Shown one piece after another: positions 22,134 to 32,505 of a DNA stretch of 64,000 nucleotides. The position numbers and the translations under genes were made by a program. The notes below the pieces were generated by a model that worked only from the letters and a program-made list of their open reading frames with translations, did not search any database and was not told where the DNA came from. This DNA comes from Delphinus delphis (lineage: Eukaryota > Chordata > Mammalia > Artiodactyla > Delphinidae). Numbering within the stretch: position 1 is the stretch's first letter; each line of letters begins with the position of its first letter. Location: NCBI RefSeq assembly GCF_949987515.2, contig NC_082686.1, positions 47,283,559 through 47,347,558 of the forward strand, given 5' to 3'.

Positions 22134-22148
22134 GAAAATTGTGTCCCA

Positions 22149-22754
22149 GAAAAGTGGCAGTTGATCTGTGTCTATTTCATGGCACAGTGAACCATGTTAC
22201 CTTTGAGTAGGGTCCAAAATTGCTACATTTCAAAATAATAAATCAAATCCAACCAGTCTTTTCTAAGGTGACTTTATTCATGTCTTTATAAGGACTGTCC
22301 CAATTGTCCTGCTCATTGGAAGATGCTATAAATATCTTTGAAACACTTCTTACTCATCATTTCTACTGGAATGTGTTTTTCGTAGATGTGAAATCACAGT
22401 GAGAGCCTTCCTAGGAATTCCATTGATGTTGATAGAGAACTGCCTCAAGCAGTCCACGTAAGCAATTAGCCAGCTTGTTCAGTTATACCCTTTTATGGAG
22501 ACTCGTGTCTCCTCCTTGATGCCCAGATAATCTGCTCATGCTGGAACAAGAGGGCAACAAGGCACACCTTCCATGACCTGCTCTTTGGTTGACCAATGTA
22601 TCCTTTCCCACATAGTAGGTCTCTTAAACCTCCCCTGCCGTCTTCTTAGAAGTCGCATTCCTTAGTTTTGTTATACTCTTAAGAGAGTTACTATGTGACC
22701 CCCAAAGAGGAAAAGGAGATGGCATCTCAGTTTGTAGCAGCCTTAGGCTAAGTA
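22149..22754. other. Unique sequence
   Basis: Nothing recognised between the L1 and the MIR cluster. Confidence 0.5.
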
Positions 22755-22960
22755 AACTCTTTATGAGAGATCATCTCACTTAATCCTTCAGTAGCTTCAG
22801 TAGCTTCATGAGATATTGGTCTTCATATTTCATAAGTGAGGAAACTGAGGCTCAGAGGAGTGAAGTGCATGCCCAATATCACATAACTTAACAAGAAGCA
22901 GAACTGGGCTTTGAGCCCAGATCTTCTGATTCCACAGCCCAGGTTCTTTCTAGTACCCAT
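22755..22960 (-). repeat. MIR, antisense
   Basis: 'gaggaaactgaggctcagag', 'gaagcagaactgggctttga' and 'gattccacagcccaggttct' are diagnostic. A small direct repeat, agtagcttc, occurs twice at about 22791-22808. Confidence 0.85.
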
Positions 22961-22994
22961 ACAGTACCTCGAAGAAAGAAAAATGGATTCATGG

Positions 22995-23140
22995 CAGATG
23001 TGCTTTGGGCCAGTATCTCACGTAATCCTCCCATCTACCCTATGAGGTAAGTATCGTAATTATTCCCAGTTTACTCACAGATGTGAGGTTAGGTGACCTA
23101 ATGATGGTCATACATCAGTAAAGGGCAAAATCAGAACAGG
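22995..23140 (-). repeat. MIR, antisense
   Basis: 'ctcacgtaatcctcccatct', 'accctatgaggtaagtatcg' and 'agtttactcacagatgtgag' match the antisense MIR. Confidence 0.8.
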
Positions 23141-23142
23141 AA

Positions 23143-23305
23143 CTCTCTCAGTTTCTCTAAGCCTTAATTTCCTCATTGTAAAATAAGAAAAATAATGGCA
23201 CCAATCTCTTAGGATTATTGTAAGGACAAAATGAGATAATTCTTGTAAAGTGCTTAGCATAGTGCCCAGCACATAATAAGCCCTCAATGAATGTTAACTA
23301 TAATT
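23143..23305 (+). repeat. MIR 3' half, sense
   Basis: 'aatttcctcattgtaaaata', 'ttaggattattgtaaggaca', 'aaagtgcttagcatagtgcc' and 'cagcacataataagccctca' are a clear sense MIR 3' half. It lies directly beside two antisense MIRs. Confidence 0.9.
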
Positions 23306-24245
23306 AGTTTAGCACAGCAAAGGCAGAATCACTTTGAGTAGAAAAAGCCTGCTATTCCTCTATCTATTTCACTATTACAAAGATTGTATTATGTTAATGG
23401 TAAATGAAAGGGTGTCTTCTCTCATTTAAAACAAAAAGTTAGATCAAGCACTGGGTAATTTGTCCTTCATCACCTAAGCAATTACACAAGTGGCTTTGAG
23501 ATGCCTTCCAATTCTGTAACTGTACCATTCTAGCAATGGAGGGCTGTTTTTTCTATTAAGAAATCTTAAGTCAGACCTCAAGTCCTCTCCACAGTAAAGA
23601 TGTGGTATGCTCCCACAGAAGATGGAACAGAGCCCATTAGCAAAGCTGAGTGCAAGACTGATTTTCAGAGTTGTAAATGACAAGGAGTATAAACAGTGAG
23701 GACTTTGGAGTATTTGTTTCTCATGGAAAGATAAGATACCTACAGCATTTTAAGATGGAAACAAAACCCAGATAATTGATTTTTTAGCAAAGGCATTTAA
23801 GAAAATATTTGTTTCGTGCTTGGCTCCAGGGGATAATAGAATACGAGTATTTATTAAACTGGAATTTAGTAGCCCGAGTTGAATCAGGAAGCCAGTTCCC
23901 TAGAATAGTTCCCAGCAAAGCTTGAGAACTCTAACAAGATATTCAGCCATAACCAGACACTCTGTTGCTTGGGAAGGTCTGTGAAAGTTTTTGTTTTGAT
24001 TATAATCCTGAGGAACTCTGTCAGTCTTGCCTGTCTAACTTATTGGTAATCACGAAAATTACATCCTTAAGCATTGATGTTCAAGATCCCTCAGTGCTGA
24101 TGTGTGGAATTACTTGATTTCACATGGGGTATGGTTATATAACTTCCTCATTAGTATATCCAGGAGGGTAATGAGATGGAGTTCCCAATGGCCCATTCTT
24201 CATTCTCACAGTTTACAGATAGGACTATTTTAATAATTTTCAACT
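23306..24245. other. Unique sequence
   Basis: No repeat or exon recognised. Confidence 0.5.
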
Positions 24246-24463
24246 CCCTCTCCAGGAGACTACACCCCTGGATTAAATGCATCTTCTCCCTTCTCCCATG
24301 TATCCTACCTAGACCTCTAACATAAAACTTGTTACATTGTGTTATGGTTTGTTTACTTGCCTGACTTCCTGACTGGACCCTGGAGTTCTTCTTGGCTAGG
24401 GCTGCACGGTGCCTGGACCTTCAGAGTTGCTCAGTAAATGTTCATTGACTGACTGACTGACTG
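24246..24463 (+). mobile_element. L2 LINE 3' end with (TGAC)n tail
   Basis: The L2 3' sequence 'tggagttcttcttggctagg' and 'gctcagtaaatgttcattga' ends in TGAC units at about 24446-24463, a variant of the usual TGAA-type L2 tail. Confidence 0.75.
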
Positions 24464-24539
24464 GTTTAAAGAACATGTTTTTAAGCTTCCAGCTTCAATA
24501 GGCCCTTACTGTCAATAATAGGCTCATTCGTTCCTTGTT

Positions 24540-25150
24540 GCTAGAATCTGTCTCATTCCTAAACCATGTATCCAAATCTTTTCCACTCTTCTCACTGGCT
24601 CCCTTCTGCTCATTCCCTCACCGCTCTTGCCCTGTTCCTCTGCTCCCAATGCCTCTCCCCTTCTTTACACATTTTCTTCTCTTCCTGTCTTAAAAGAATA
24701 TGCCTCTTAGTTTCCAAGTCTTTTCCCTCATCTGAGCTTTGAATCACAGGCATCGCCTCTGGAATCCTGCCCCCTCAGTTACCTCGTTTCCCTTGTGTAC
24801 CTATTATTTTTTCTCACTGCTGATAATCTTTCTATAACTTCATAACATGTCCAATTGTCCTTTTTTCTAATATCTTTGCTTTCACTGTTCCCACAGCTAA
24901 CTGCCAGTTTATCTCCCGTCTTCACCTTGTGTGACCTCATTCTGTTAGTCTCTTAACTTCCCATCCCCTGACTTGTCATGCAGCTTCTGTCCTCACCAGT
25001 GGCTTCCTAATTTCTAGATCCAGGAAACTCCTGTTAGTCTTCATGTTCCAGCCCAAGCTTCTAGCTGGATTTAATTATGCTACCTTTTTCCCAGCTTTCC
25101 AGGCTAGAAATCTTGGTATCATTTTCCACTCACCCCTCTCCCCTTAACAT
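24540..25150 (+). mobile_element. L2 LINE internal fragment, sense
   Basis: The pyrimidine-rich run has the L2 phrasing 'cttgtcatgcagcttctgtc', 'ctcaccagtggcttcctaat' and 'ctaggaaactcctgttagtc'-like words, and 'ttggtatcattttccactca'. It lies 3' of an L2 tail, so it is a separate insertion from the preceding element. Confidence 0.55.
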
Positions 25151-25648
25151 ACTCCCCTCTATAAGAATAAAAATACTTGTGTTTATATTTGTAAGTTTGT
25201 TTTTTAGGTGATATACAATAAAAGATGTATAAAGCAGAGGAGTGACTTGAAAATATTCATCAGGGTATTCTCATTTGGCAGTAAGATGTTGATACAAGGA
25301 AAAGTCCAAGCCAGTGAGAAAGTATGGAAAGTAGTAAAAGTAGTGAATGAACCACATGCATTTGTGTGCATGGTAGTCTATTCTTAAAAGTTCCGATTTC
25401 CACACACTGTAAGCACTAACTAAAAGAATCTAGTTGAAGAAAGGCCAACCCAACCAAGACTTGGAGCCAGAATGTACTGGTTTTTCACAAATAGTTACGA
25501 CATTTTTTAGAAATACCAACACAAAATTTATGTAGTTACATATGTATACAAAATCCTCATTATGTTTCTGTGCTGTAGTATCATCAGAAGTCTTTTAAGG
25601 AACAAAGCAGTGCTTTTAATCACTTTTTCATACCATATACTAGGAGTT
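25151..25648. other. Unique sequence
   Basis: No recognised feature. Confidence 0.5.
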
Positions 25649-25660
25649 ACACACACAGAC

Positions 25661-25700
<40 letters not shown>
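25649..25700. repeat. (CA)n microsatellite
   Basis: The tract starts interrupted (acacacacagacacacgc) and then runs as uninterrupted CA units to 25700. It is likely polymorphic. The open frames across it are artefacts. Confidence 0.97.
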
Positions 25701-25701
<1 letters not shown>

Positions 25702-26264
25702 GCCTTTGGGGCCATCCATGAACCTCTGCAAACCTATTCAGTCCTTGGCCTGAAAGTGAAGCTACAATAATCAGCCTGCCTGTCACTCTCCCTCTTCCTT
25801 TTACAAAACTGAGTTATCTGCCCCTTTGATCTCATTTGCCTCTGTACTCTATGAGTTTGGCATTTATGTTTGTTTGTTTGAAGTAGAATGAAGAACGTTT
25901 AATTTGAATTTGGGAATAATAACAAAAGGGGAAAATAATCACTCTCTTGAGTGTGTTTTCACTGCCCCCACTTGGGCAGTCATGAATATATAGAATTAGG
26001 GCTTGTCACACTGAACATAAAGAAGCATGTGTTACTGAGACCCAGCAGAAGAGTGCCTCCGAAGGACTCCATCCTACCTTTCATAGAAGTTAACAGAGAA
26101 TGGAGACGTTTTCCAATAAGAACCGTGCCACGCTGTATGTGCCAAAGAAGGGTAAGAGGGGTCCCTAAGGGAAGTTGTCATGGGACATCTACAATTAGTA
26201 GACTGAAATAGCATTTCAGAAAATACTTGAAGTGAAGCTTCATTTGAATCTCAGTGTTTATACA
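25701..26264. other. Unique sequence
   Basis: An 86-codon frame at 25951-26211 has no recognisable domain and no splice context. Confidence 0.5.
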
Positions 26265-26535
26265 GTGGAAGAAGGTAGCTGGGGGCAGAGTGAGGCATAG
26301 AGGCAGGAACCAGCAGAGCTTGTTCAGGGAACTGAGGAGCAGATCAGGGGCCAGAGGTTATGGAGAGGCTTGTGATACGGAGGAGGGAAGCAGAAGAGGC
26401 TGAGGAGGGACGGGGGAAGATGTCAGAAGGAACTGGAGAGAGAGCCATACTTGGTGGGACTCACCTAGCATCTTAAGGAGTTGTTAGTTTATGCTTAGGC
26501 AGTGCGAAGTCATGAGATGTACCCAAGCAAGTCTT
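26265..26535 (-). repeat. Possible L2 fragment, antisense
   Basis: The purine-rich tract with 'ccagaggttatggagaggct' and 'gcgaagtcatgagatgtacc' parallels the antisense L2 phrasing. Diverged and uncertain. Confidence 0.4.
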
Positions 26536-26625
26536 TTTTATCTGTAAGATGGAGATAATGAAGTCTGCATTACTGAGATCTTATGAGTAATAGTATAGCA
26601 AATTGTCATGCCTTAATAAACATTT
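26536..26625 (+). repeat. MIR fragment, sense
   Basis: 'ttatctgtaagatggagata' and 'atgccttaataaacatttga' fit the MIR middle and 3' end. Confidence 0.55.
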
Positions 26626-26764
26626 GATCCTTCATTTTTTTCCATCAGATAAATTACTGAAATATGTTATTCACAGGGATAACTGAAATATGTTATTCAA
26701 TATCTTATAAAAACCTACAATGGAAAAGATTCTGAAAAAGAATATAGATATAGATATGTATGTA

Positions 26765-26845
26765 TGTGTGTATACCACTGCTGTATACCTGAAACTAACA
26801 CAACATTGTAAATCATCTATACTTCAATAAAAAAAGAGAAATAGT
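26765..26845 (+). mobile_element. Short L1 3' terminus, sense
   Basis: 'accactgctgtatacctgaa', 'actaacacaacattgtaaat' and 'ctatacttcaataaaaaaag' form the end of a cetartiodactyl L1 3' UTR with its A-tail. Only about 70 bp were inserted. An AT/GT-rich region (atagatatagatatgtatgt) precedes it. Confidence 0.8.
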
Positions 26846-27694
26846 GCTTTTAAAAAATAATATAAATCTTTTAGAATTAGAAAGCATATTAGGATATGAT
26901 CATAATTTTTAAAAAATATATTGTATAAATATTCAGGCAGTTCTATTCATTATAGGGGTTGTATCAATTCTCTGCACTTTCCTAGGCCTTGGTTTTCCAC
27001 ATGTAAAATTTCTTTTCCAGACTGATAAATTAAATTTAGTAATCCGTAGATCAAAATGCTACAGCCCATAAAGAGGCTTTAGAGATGGAAGAAACAAAAT
27101 TAGATTTAATAAAGATACTTTATTTCTAACAGACTCCAAAGATAGAGTAATAGTGAGTCTCCAGTGAGCTATCAAATTAGCTCCCAGAGGGTATGGGATA
27201 ATTGTGTAGAGAACAATTAAAGGAAAGAATTGTATTAATATAATTTCTTTTAGAATTACCCAACAGTAGGATTATGAGCACGGTTCTGTGGCTGAAACCT
27301 CAAGCTCATTCACTGTGGTAGGAATAAGACTCAGACCACCCCCAGGAAGTACAAGGGAATGGCCTTAAGGGTGCATGTCTATTCCTTTTGCAGAAAGAAA
27401 TGTTGGGATTATGCCTGGTTCTTTCTTTCACCTTTCATCTTTTCCTGGCTCCCTCCTTCCTTCATACTTCAATTGTCTGCAGTGTGTATAGCATCATGCT
27501 TCTCAGTATTACACTGATGAGCTTCACCGTGACCTGGGCTGATTCATTTTTGGAAAAATAGTGCTAGCTCAACCTGCCAGGTACCAGAGAGGAAAGTAGT
27601 TCTTTTCTCTTTGAACAAACAGAATCATTGAGGGATTCTGTGTTTTTCTAGCTAGATTCGTCACTTTTGCATACCTGGTTTTAGTTATTCCTAT
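26846..27694. other. Unique AT-rich sequence
   Basis: No feature recognised. Confidence 0.5.
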
Positions 27695-27865
27695 CAAGGA
27701 TGTATTGAGGTAGGTTTTAGGATCCCCATTTTAAAGATGAGGAAACTAAGGTTTAGGAAAGTTAAGTGATTACAGGAACTAGATGATAATAATAATAGTA
27801 ATGTCAATCCAAAGACTGTAACTCCCAGCCCACCCTCTTTCCACACCTGCTTCTCAATTACGCCA
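27695..27865 (-). repeat. MIR, antisense
   Basis: 'ccccattttaaagatgagga' followed by 'aactaaggtttaggaaagtt' is a clear antisense MIR core. Confidence 0.75.
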
Positions 27866-29024
27866 CCCTGGTTTGAGGTTTTGAGCACTTGAGATGCAGC
27901 AATAAAAATGCCCGTGGGGCTGTCCGAGGAGGTTACAGTGTGAAATGAGATTGCCTCCCCTTTTCTCCCCATCTGCTGCAGGTCTTGCCCATATCATCTT
28001 GGGCCCCTCCCTCTATCCTTTCCTCTTTCAATCATTTTGCTTGCCTTCTAATCATTACCTTGCCCTCTGGAGTGGGAGAGTTGGGGTGTGGGGAGGATCA
28101 CTTCTGCATTTAAGGGCTATTGTTTCTGCTTCCTTTTGGATGATGTAGTAGTTTCTGTTACTCATTTTATGTTTACTTACTGTCTGAATCCATGTCAATT
28201 TATGTGCCCTTGGCTCTGAACCACCGTTTATATTTTTTTGTGTTGTTAATATTTTTAATTGGTGTTTCTAAAGTATATGTACTCTGCACGTTTGGCTGAC
28301 CAACAAAGTGGACTGTAAAAGGAGTCGAGTTTTTGAAGTAACCATATAAGGTGAAAAGTCCCTTCTTGTGTGGGTGCATTTGTGCGTGCGTGCAGACTGC
28401 AGGTTTTATCAGGCACAATATTCGTTAATGTCTATTGTAACAGTTTACAGTTTAGCCCGTTGAGTCCCTCTGGATTATGCACAGCCCAAATGATGTAACC
28501 TTGGAAAATGCAATAAATCTAAAGTTGAAACCACTTCTAATGGGAAGTTTCTTGAAAGTTGTAAAGTTAAGTTGCCTCCTCCAGGATGACGGAGGTAGTG
28601 TGGAGAATGCCCTAGGGGACCTGGCTTTGCCCCTTGCCAGTCTTGTCCCCTGTGCTGGAATGCTGGGTTTGGGTTGGATTACTTTGTTTTATTTAAACTT
28701 CTCTGACTATTCCTTTGCCCAGTACTCCATGGTGTGGCAGGCTTAATGGTGACATTAATAAATAATCTTTGATCTTCTCTTATATGTATTCAGGATGACT
28801 CTTACCATACACATGCATGCCCAGGTGCCCAAAGTAGAATTTTATGAGTCACATTCTCAACTTTGCAAGACTAGGCATCACCCAGTTCATTTTGCCAGCT
28901 CCTGTATAAACCTGTCCAGCTATATGCAACTGAATACTGACCAAAGTATCTCATGCTCTACATTTTAGAAAGTTCTTTGTTGTATTGATTTGAAATGTGG
29001 CTCCCCAGAGCCTACACTGTTGGT
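27866..29024. other. Unique sequence, 1.15 kb
   Basis: Nothing recognisable. The 89-codon frame at 28477-28746 has no known domain, no splice context and no repeat origin I can name. A gtgcgtgcgtgcag word lies at 28382-28395. Confidence 0.45.
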
Positions 29025-29531
29025 CTGGATGTCGCGTTCTTCTTTTTTTTTTTTTTGCGGTACGCAGGGCTCGCACTGTTGTGGCCTCTCCCGTTGCGGA
29101 GCAGAGGCTCCGCATGCGCAGGCTCAGCGGCCATGGCTCACGGGCCTAGCCACTCCGCGGCATGTGGGACCTTCCCGGACCGGGGCACGAACCCGTGTCC
29201 CCTGCATCGGCAGGTGGACTCTCAACCACTGCGCCACCAGGGAAGCCCTTCTTCTTTTTTTTAAAAAAAAAAAATATTTATTTATTTATATTATTTTTGG
29301 CTGTGTCGGGTCTTAGCTGCGACGCGTGGGCTCTTCGTTGCAGTGCGCGGGCTTCTCTCTAGTTGTGACGCACAGGCTCCAGAGCATGCAGGCTCAGTAG
29401 CTGTGGCGCGCAGGCTTAGTTGCCTCATGGCATGTGGGGTCTTAGTTTCCCGACCAGGAATCAAACCCGAGTCCCCTGCATTGGAAGGCAGATTCTTAAC
29501 CACTGGATCACGAAGGAAGTCCCTGGATATC
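29025..29531 (-). mobile_element. Long CHR SINE, antisense, carrying a nested SINE in its tail
   Basis: The older element covers about 29263-29522, with its A/T-rich tail before the nested copy. Antisense CHR body: 'ttttggctgtgtcgggtctt', 'tctctagttgtgacgcacag', 'gcatggcatgtggggtctt'-like words, and the head 'gcagattcttaaccactgga'. Flanks ctggatgtc (29025-29033) and ctggatatc (29523-29531) match at 8 of 9. This encloses both SINEs as a single nested insertion site. Confidence 0.85.
29037..29262 (-). mobile_element. CHR-2-type SINE nested in SINE tail
   Basis: The short-form CHR-2 at 29051-29248 is antisense: the T-run comes first, then 'ggcctctcccgttgcggagc', the B-box complement 'gggcacgaacccgtg', and 'ccaccagggaagccc'. 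Identical 14-bp ttcttctttttttt flanks lie at 29037-29050 and 29249-29262. It is GC-rich and CpG-rich compared with older copies, which fits recent insertion. Confidence 0.95.
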
Positions 29532-29639
29532 TCTTTCTGAAGCTACATAAAAGAAACGTTCTTCTCCTTTCATGATATTTGTAGATGTTTGAAGACAATG
29601 ACAGTGATCTTGCCCTAGCCCCTTTGTAGTCATCCCTAG
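29532..29639. other. Unique sequence
   Basis: Short spacer with nothing recognised. Confidence 0.4.
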
Positions 29640-30250
29640 GTCTGTGAAACTATTACGTTATAGTTCATTTGTCCATTTGTAGAGTACAAACTATGTATAT
29701 GTTAGACACGGTTAGAAACTAGGGAAGCAATGAGGAAAACATAGGCTGTGATCCCTGCCCTTAGGGAACTTCTGATCTAATTTATAATAAAGTGATAGGG
29801 CTATAGGAGGGACACCAAATCCAGCCTTGGTGATTGGATATTGAGGTTGTCAAGGAAAGTTTTCTGGAGAAGCACCATGTAACTAAAGTCCAGAAGAGTA
29901 CTATGAGTTACTCAAGGGAGCAGGATGAATGCTGTGAAGAGGGTGTTCCAGGTAGAAGGACCAGCTTGTTGGAATGGCTGAAGGTGAGAGAGTGCATGGG
30001 GAGTTCAGGGCAGTGAGGGTGGTTCCGTCCAGGTGAGGCATTAAATGGGGAGGTGGTGAGTAGGGATAAAGATTGAGATAGTGCATGGGGAGTTCAGGGC
30101 AGTGAGGGTGGTTCCGTCCAGGTGAGGCATTAAATGGGGAGGTGGTGAGTAGGGATAAAGATGCAGAAGTGCTGGAGCAGAAAGCAGGGTTGACTGCTGG
30201 TAGGGTGGGGGGATGGGTCAGACAATATAGGAGAGAAGGGAATGATGGAT
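29640..30250 (-). mobile_element. L2 LINE 3' half, antisense
   Basis: Antisense L2 order: 'gtgatccctgcccttaggga', 'gttgtcaaggaaagttttct', 'agggtgttccaggtagaagg' and 'ccagcttgttggaatggctg'. It contains the 89-bp tandem duplication listed separately. The 143-codon antisense-strand frame at 29901-30332 lies on the L2 sense strand and continues beyond the L2. I see no conserved L2 protein motif in it. Confidence 0.75.
29985..30162. repeat. 89-bp tandem duplication, two copies
   Basis: Copy one is 29985-30073 and copy two 30074-30162. By base-by-base comparison I find one or two differences (29990 G against 30079 T, and the boundary). The unit includes 'tgcatggggagttcagggca' and ends 'ggtgagtagggataaagat'. 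The duplication is far younger than the L2 that contains it. Confidence 0.95.
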
Positions 30251-30472
30251 AGTCCTGATTAGGAAGAATATTTATTGTTCTCTTGGTTACACAATAACTA
30301 TGGGAAACATAACAGGTTCTGTATGAGGTCATATGGGTTTGGAAATATTTCGTATGTTATGTTTTATTGTTAGAGAAAGAATGTAGTCAGTCATTAGGAT
30401 TAGATATGGCTCTTTCAGTAGCAAGACCATTTCTCTATCCACAGTATATTTGGAGAAAAAGAAGAAGAAAGA
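30251..30472. other. Unique sequence
   Basis: No feature recognised. Confidence 0.45.
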
Positions 30473-30899
30473 GATAATACAGTTTTGTGGGTTTTTTTTT
30501 TTTTTTGGCTGCGTTGGGTCTTCTTTGCTGTGTGGGCTTTCTCTAGTTGTGGCGAGCGGGGGCTACTCTTCGTTGTGGTGCGTGGGCTTCTCATTGCCAT
30601 ATCTTCTCTGTTGCGGAACACAGGCTCTAGGCACGTGGGCTTCAGTAGTTGCAGCACGCGGGCTCAGTAGTTGTGGCATGCAGGCCCTAGAGCACGCAGG
30701 CTTCAGTAGTTGTGGCATGCGGGCTCAGTAGTTGTGGCTCACAGGCTCTAGAGCGCAGGCTCAGTAGTTGTGGTGCACGGGCTTAGTTGCTCCACAGCAT
30801 GTGGAATCTTCCCAGACCAGGGATCAAACCCATGTCCGCTGCATTGGCAGGCAGATTCTTAACCACTGTGCCACCACAGAAGTCTGATAATACAGTTTT
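30473..30899 (-). mobile_element. Long CHR SINE, antisense, with 14-bp target duplication and internal expansion
   Basis: The element at 30487-30885 is flanked by exact gataatacagtttt at 30473-30486 and 30886-30899. At nearly 400 bp it is longer than the usual long CHR. The middle (about 30620-30780) repeats words such as gggctcagtagttgtggc and ggcttcagtagttg four to five times. Internal tandem expansion explains the length. Head end: 'gcagattcttaaccactgtg'. Confidence 0.95.
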
Positions 30900-30949
30900 A
30901 ACATTCTTATGACTGTGAGAAAATTTGAGTGACTTTTATACATAGGACA

Positions 30950-31125
30950 ACAACAATAGCAAATACTTCTATAGCACTATGGGCTTGGCCTTGTTAATAC
31001 TAACAAATTTAATGCCCACATTAACTCCATGAGGTAGGTATTATCCCTAGATACAGAGAGTTTAAGTAACTTAACCAGAGGTTAGAAAGCTAAGTGGCAG
31101 AGCTAGGATTTGATCCCAGGCCCTA
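30950..31125 (-). repeat. MIR, antisense
   Basis: 'ccatgaggtaggtattatcc', 'gtttaagtaacttaaccaga', 'aagtggcagagctaggattt' and 'gatcccaggccctaag' are clear antisense MIR words. Confidence 0.85.
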
Positions 31126-31585
31126 AGAACATCTGGAGAAAGATTTAAGTTCTAGATAAAGGAAGTGCACTGAGCCTGCAAAATTAAAAACATCTTTAGA
31201 AATGGCTCCTGCCCGCTGTTGATGGTCACAGCCACACACTCACTGGTGAGATCATGACCAGAATAAATAAAGCAAGTATTCATAACTCCACATTTCATAC
31301 CTTACCCACAGGCATTATTATATGGAGGAGACCACTTTCCTGATGGCTTTCAGGGGTTGGCCTGCGTTTTACTAGCAGTTACGGCTGCCTGCAACCTCAA
31401 TTGATCTTCCTGCCTCCTGCCACTTTCAAAGAGGGTTTAGCCTGCCTAGGGAGGGTAGGATAATTAGGGTAATAGTAAACCAGAGAAGGTTTGAAACACC
31501 CTTACTTCGAAGGAAACAGAACTGCCAGACCAGGCAGCGCTGGTAACCATAAATGTACAGTTGCCCCAGTTTTCAAATGTGTGAT
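31126..31585. other. Unique sequence
   Basis: No recognised feature. Confidence 0.5.
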
Positions 31586-31860
31586 TTTTTGTTAAATTGA
31601 TTGATCTAGTGTTGACTATGTGCAGACAAGTGCTTCCTGGGGACAGGGGGGATGAAGATAAGTAAGAGAGAGGTGGAAGTGATGATCCACTGAACCTATG
31701 TTGGATAGGAAAAGAAGTGAAAGTAGAAGTGGGCTGATGCATAAGGATCTAGTGGAGGAGTAAAGGGATTAGGGTCTCTGTGGGTCCAAAAGAAGTGAGG
31801 CGGGAGCGACTGCATTAAAGGACTGGAAAAAGAGTAAAGAATGATGAATGAGCAGGATGT
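31586..31860 (-). repeat. Possible L2 fragment, antisense
   Basis: 'ctagtgttgactatgtgcag' followed by purine-rich text resembles the antisense L2 3' end. Uncertain. Confidence 0.4.
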
Positions 31861-32374
31861 TTAAATTTTGTTTCAGAAGAGAACTGTTAGCACTCATCCT
31901 TGCCTTGGTCAATTTTATGTGAACATATATCAGTTTGTTAATAACTTAAAGTGTGTCGTAATGAAAGTGTTAAATATGCCAGGCCAGAGCTCCTAGGTAC
32001 AGCCAAGGTGAAGCTGAACTTTTAAGCTCACATGACTTTATAATCTTGGAGCACATGTTTGAATATTTGAACATGACTGTTGCATGACTAAATAAAATCA
32101 GAGGTCATAGACTAGTCTGTGATGCAAATTTACTCTATAGATTTATATGCCCAGTAGGAAGTGCCATTGAGGTATTATACGCAGTGATAATTCTTAGGCC
32201 TCCAAACTCATTACAATTCAGTTAGATTTTATATTTACTCGTTACTCTTTTTCTTTATTAGTGATCTTATCTCTAGCTGGATTACAGTTTCCTTGAGATT
32301 AGGGCCAGTGTACAGCACCTACACCAGTATGAGGCTTATGGTGCTCACACAGGGATCTAGGCCAAGCAGCTTAT
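31861..32374. other. Mostly unique sequence
   Basis: A weak L2-like 3' phrase, 'cagtttccttgagattaggg', lies at 32287-32306. Nothing else is recognised. Confidence 0.4.
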
Positions 32375-32505
32375 GTTACAGCTGAAGCAGTCAAGGTCCT
32401 GACAGGTAAAGTGATCTGCTGAGGGTTCAGGGCTAGGTAGTGAGGAAGCCTGAACCACAACCCAAGTTTTATTCCCACCTCTGCTGTTTGCACCCTATCA
32501 GGCTG
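32375..32505 (-). repeat. Possible MIR, antisense
   Basis: 'gacaggtaaagtgatctgct' and 'cctgaaccacaacccaagtt' loosely follow the antisense MIR core. Confidence 0.4.

Larger units (their letters stand above)
17998..22148 (+). mobile_element. 5'-truncated L1 LINE with target duplication
   Basis: The element spans about 18013-22133. It starts inside the endonuclease domain of ORF2, so the 5' UTR, ORF1 and the first fifty or so ORF2 codons are absent. It keeps the rest of ORF2, a 3' UTR of about 300 bp and an A-rich tail (22085-22133). Flanking 15-mers gaaaattgtggccca (17998-18012) and gaaaattgtgtccca (22134-22148) differ at one base, so target-primed insertion is clear. Several frameshifts and stops plus a nested SINE show it is dead and older than the CHR-2 copies. 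Confidence 0.95.

Noticed and set aside
25649..25700. Possible functional regulatory repeat
   Set aside because: It is an ordinary CA microsatellite. Nothing beyond length polymorphism can be claimed.
28477..28746. 89-codon plus-strand frame as a small protein gene
   Set aside because: It contains hydrophobic stretches but no convincing Kozak context, family resemblance or poly-A signal arrangement. Conservation data would be needed.
29901..30332. 143-codon minus-strand frame
   Set aside because: It runs through the L2 and the 89-bp duplication. Because 89 is not a multiple of three, the two units are read in different frames, so the frame is not conserved coding.
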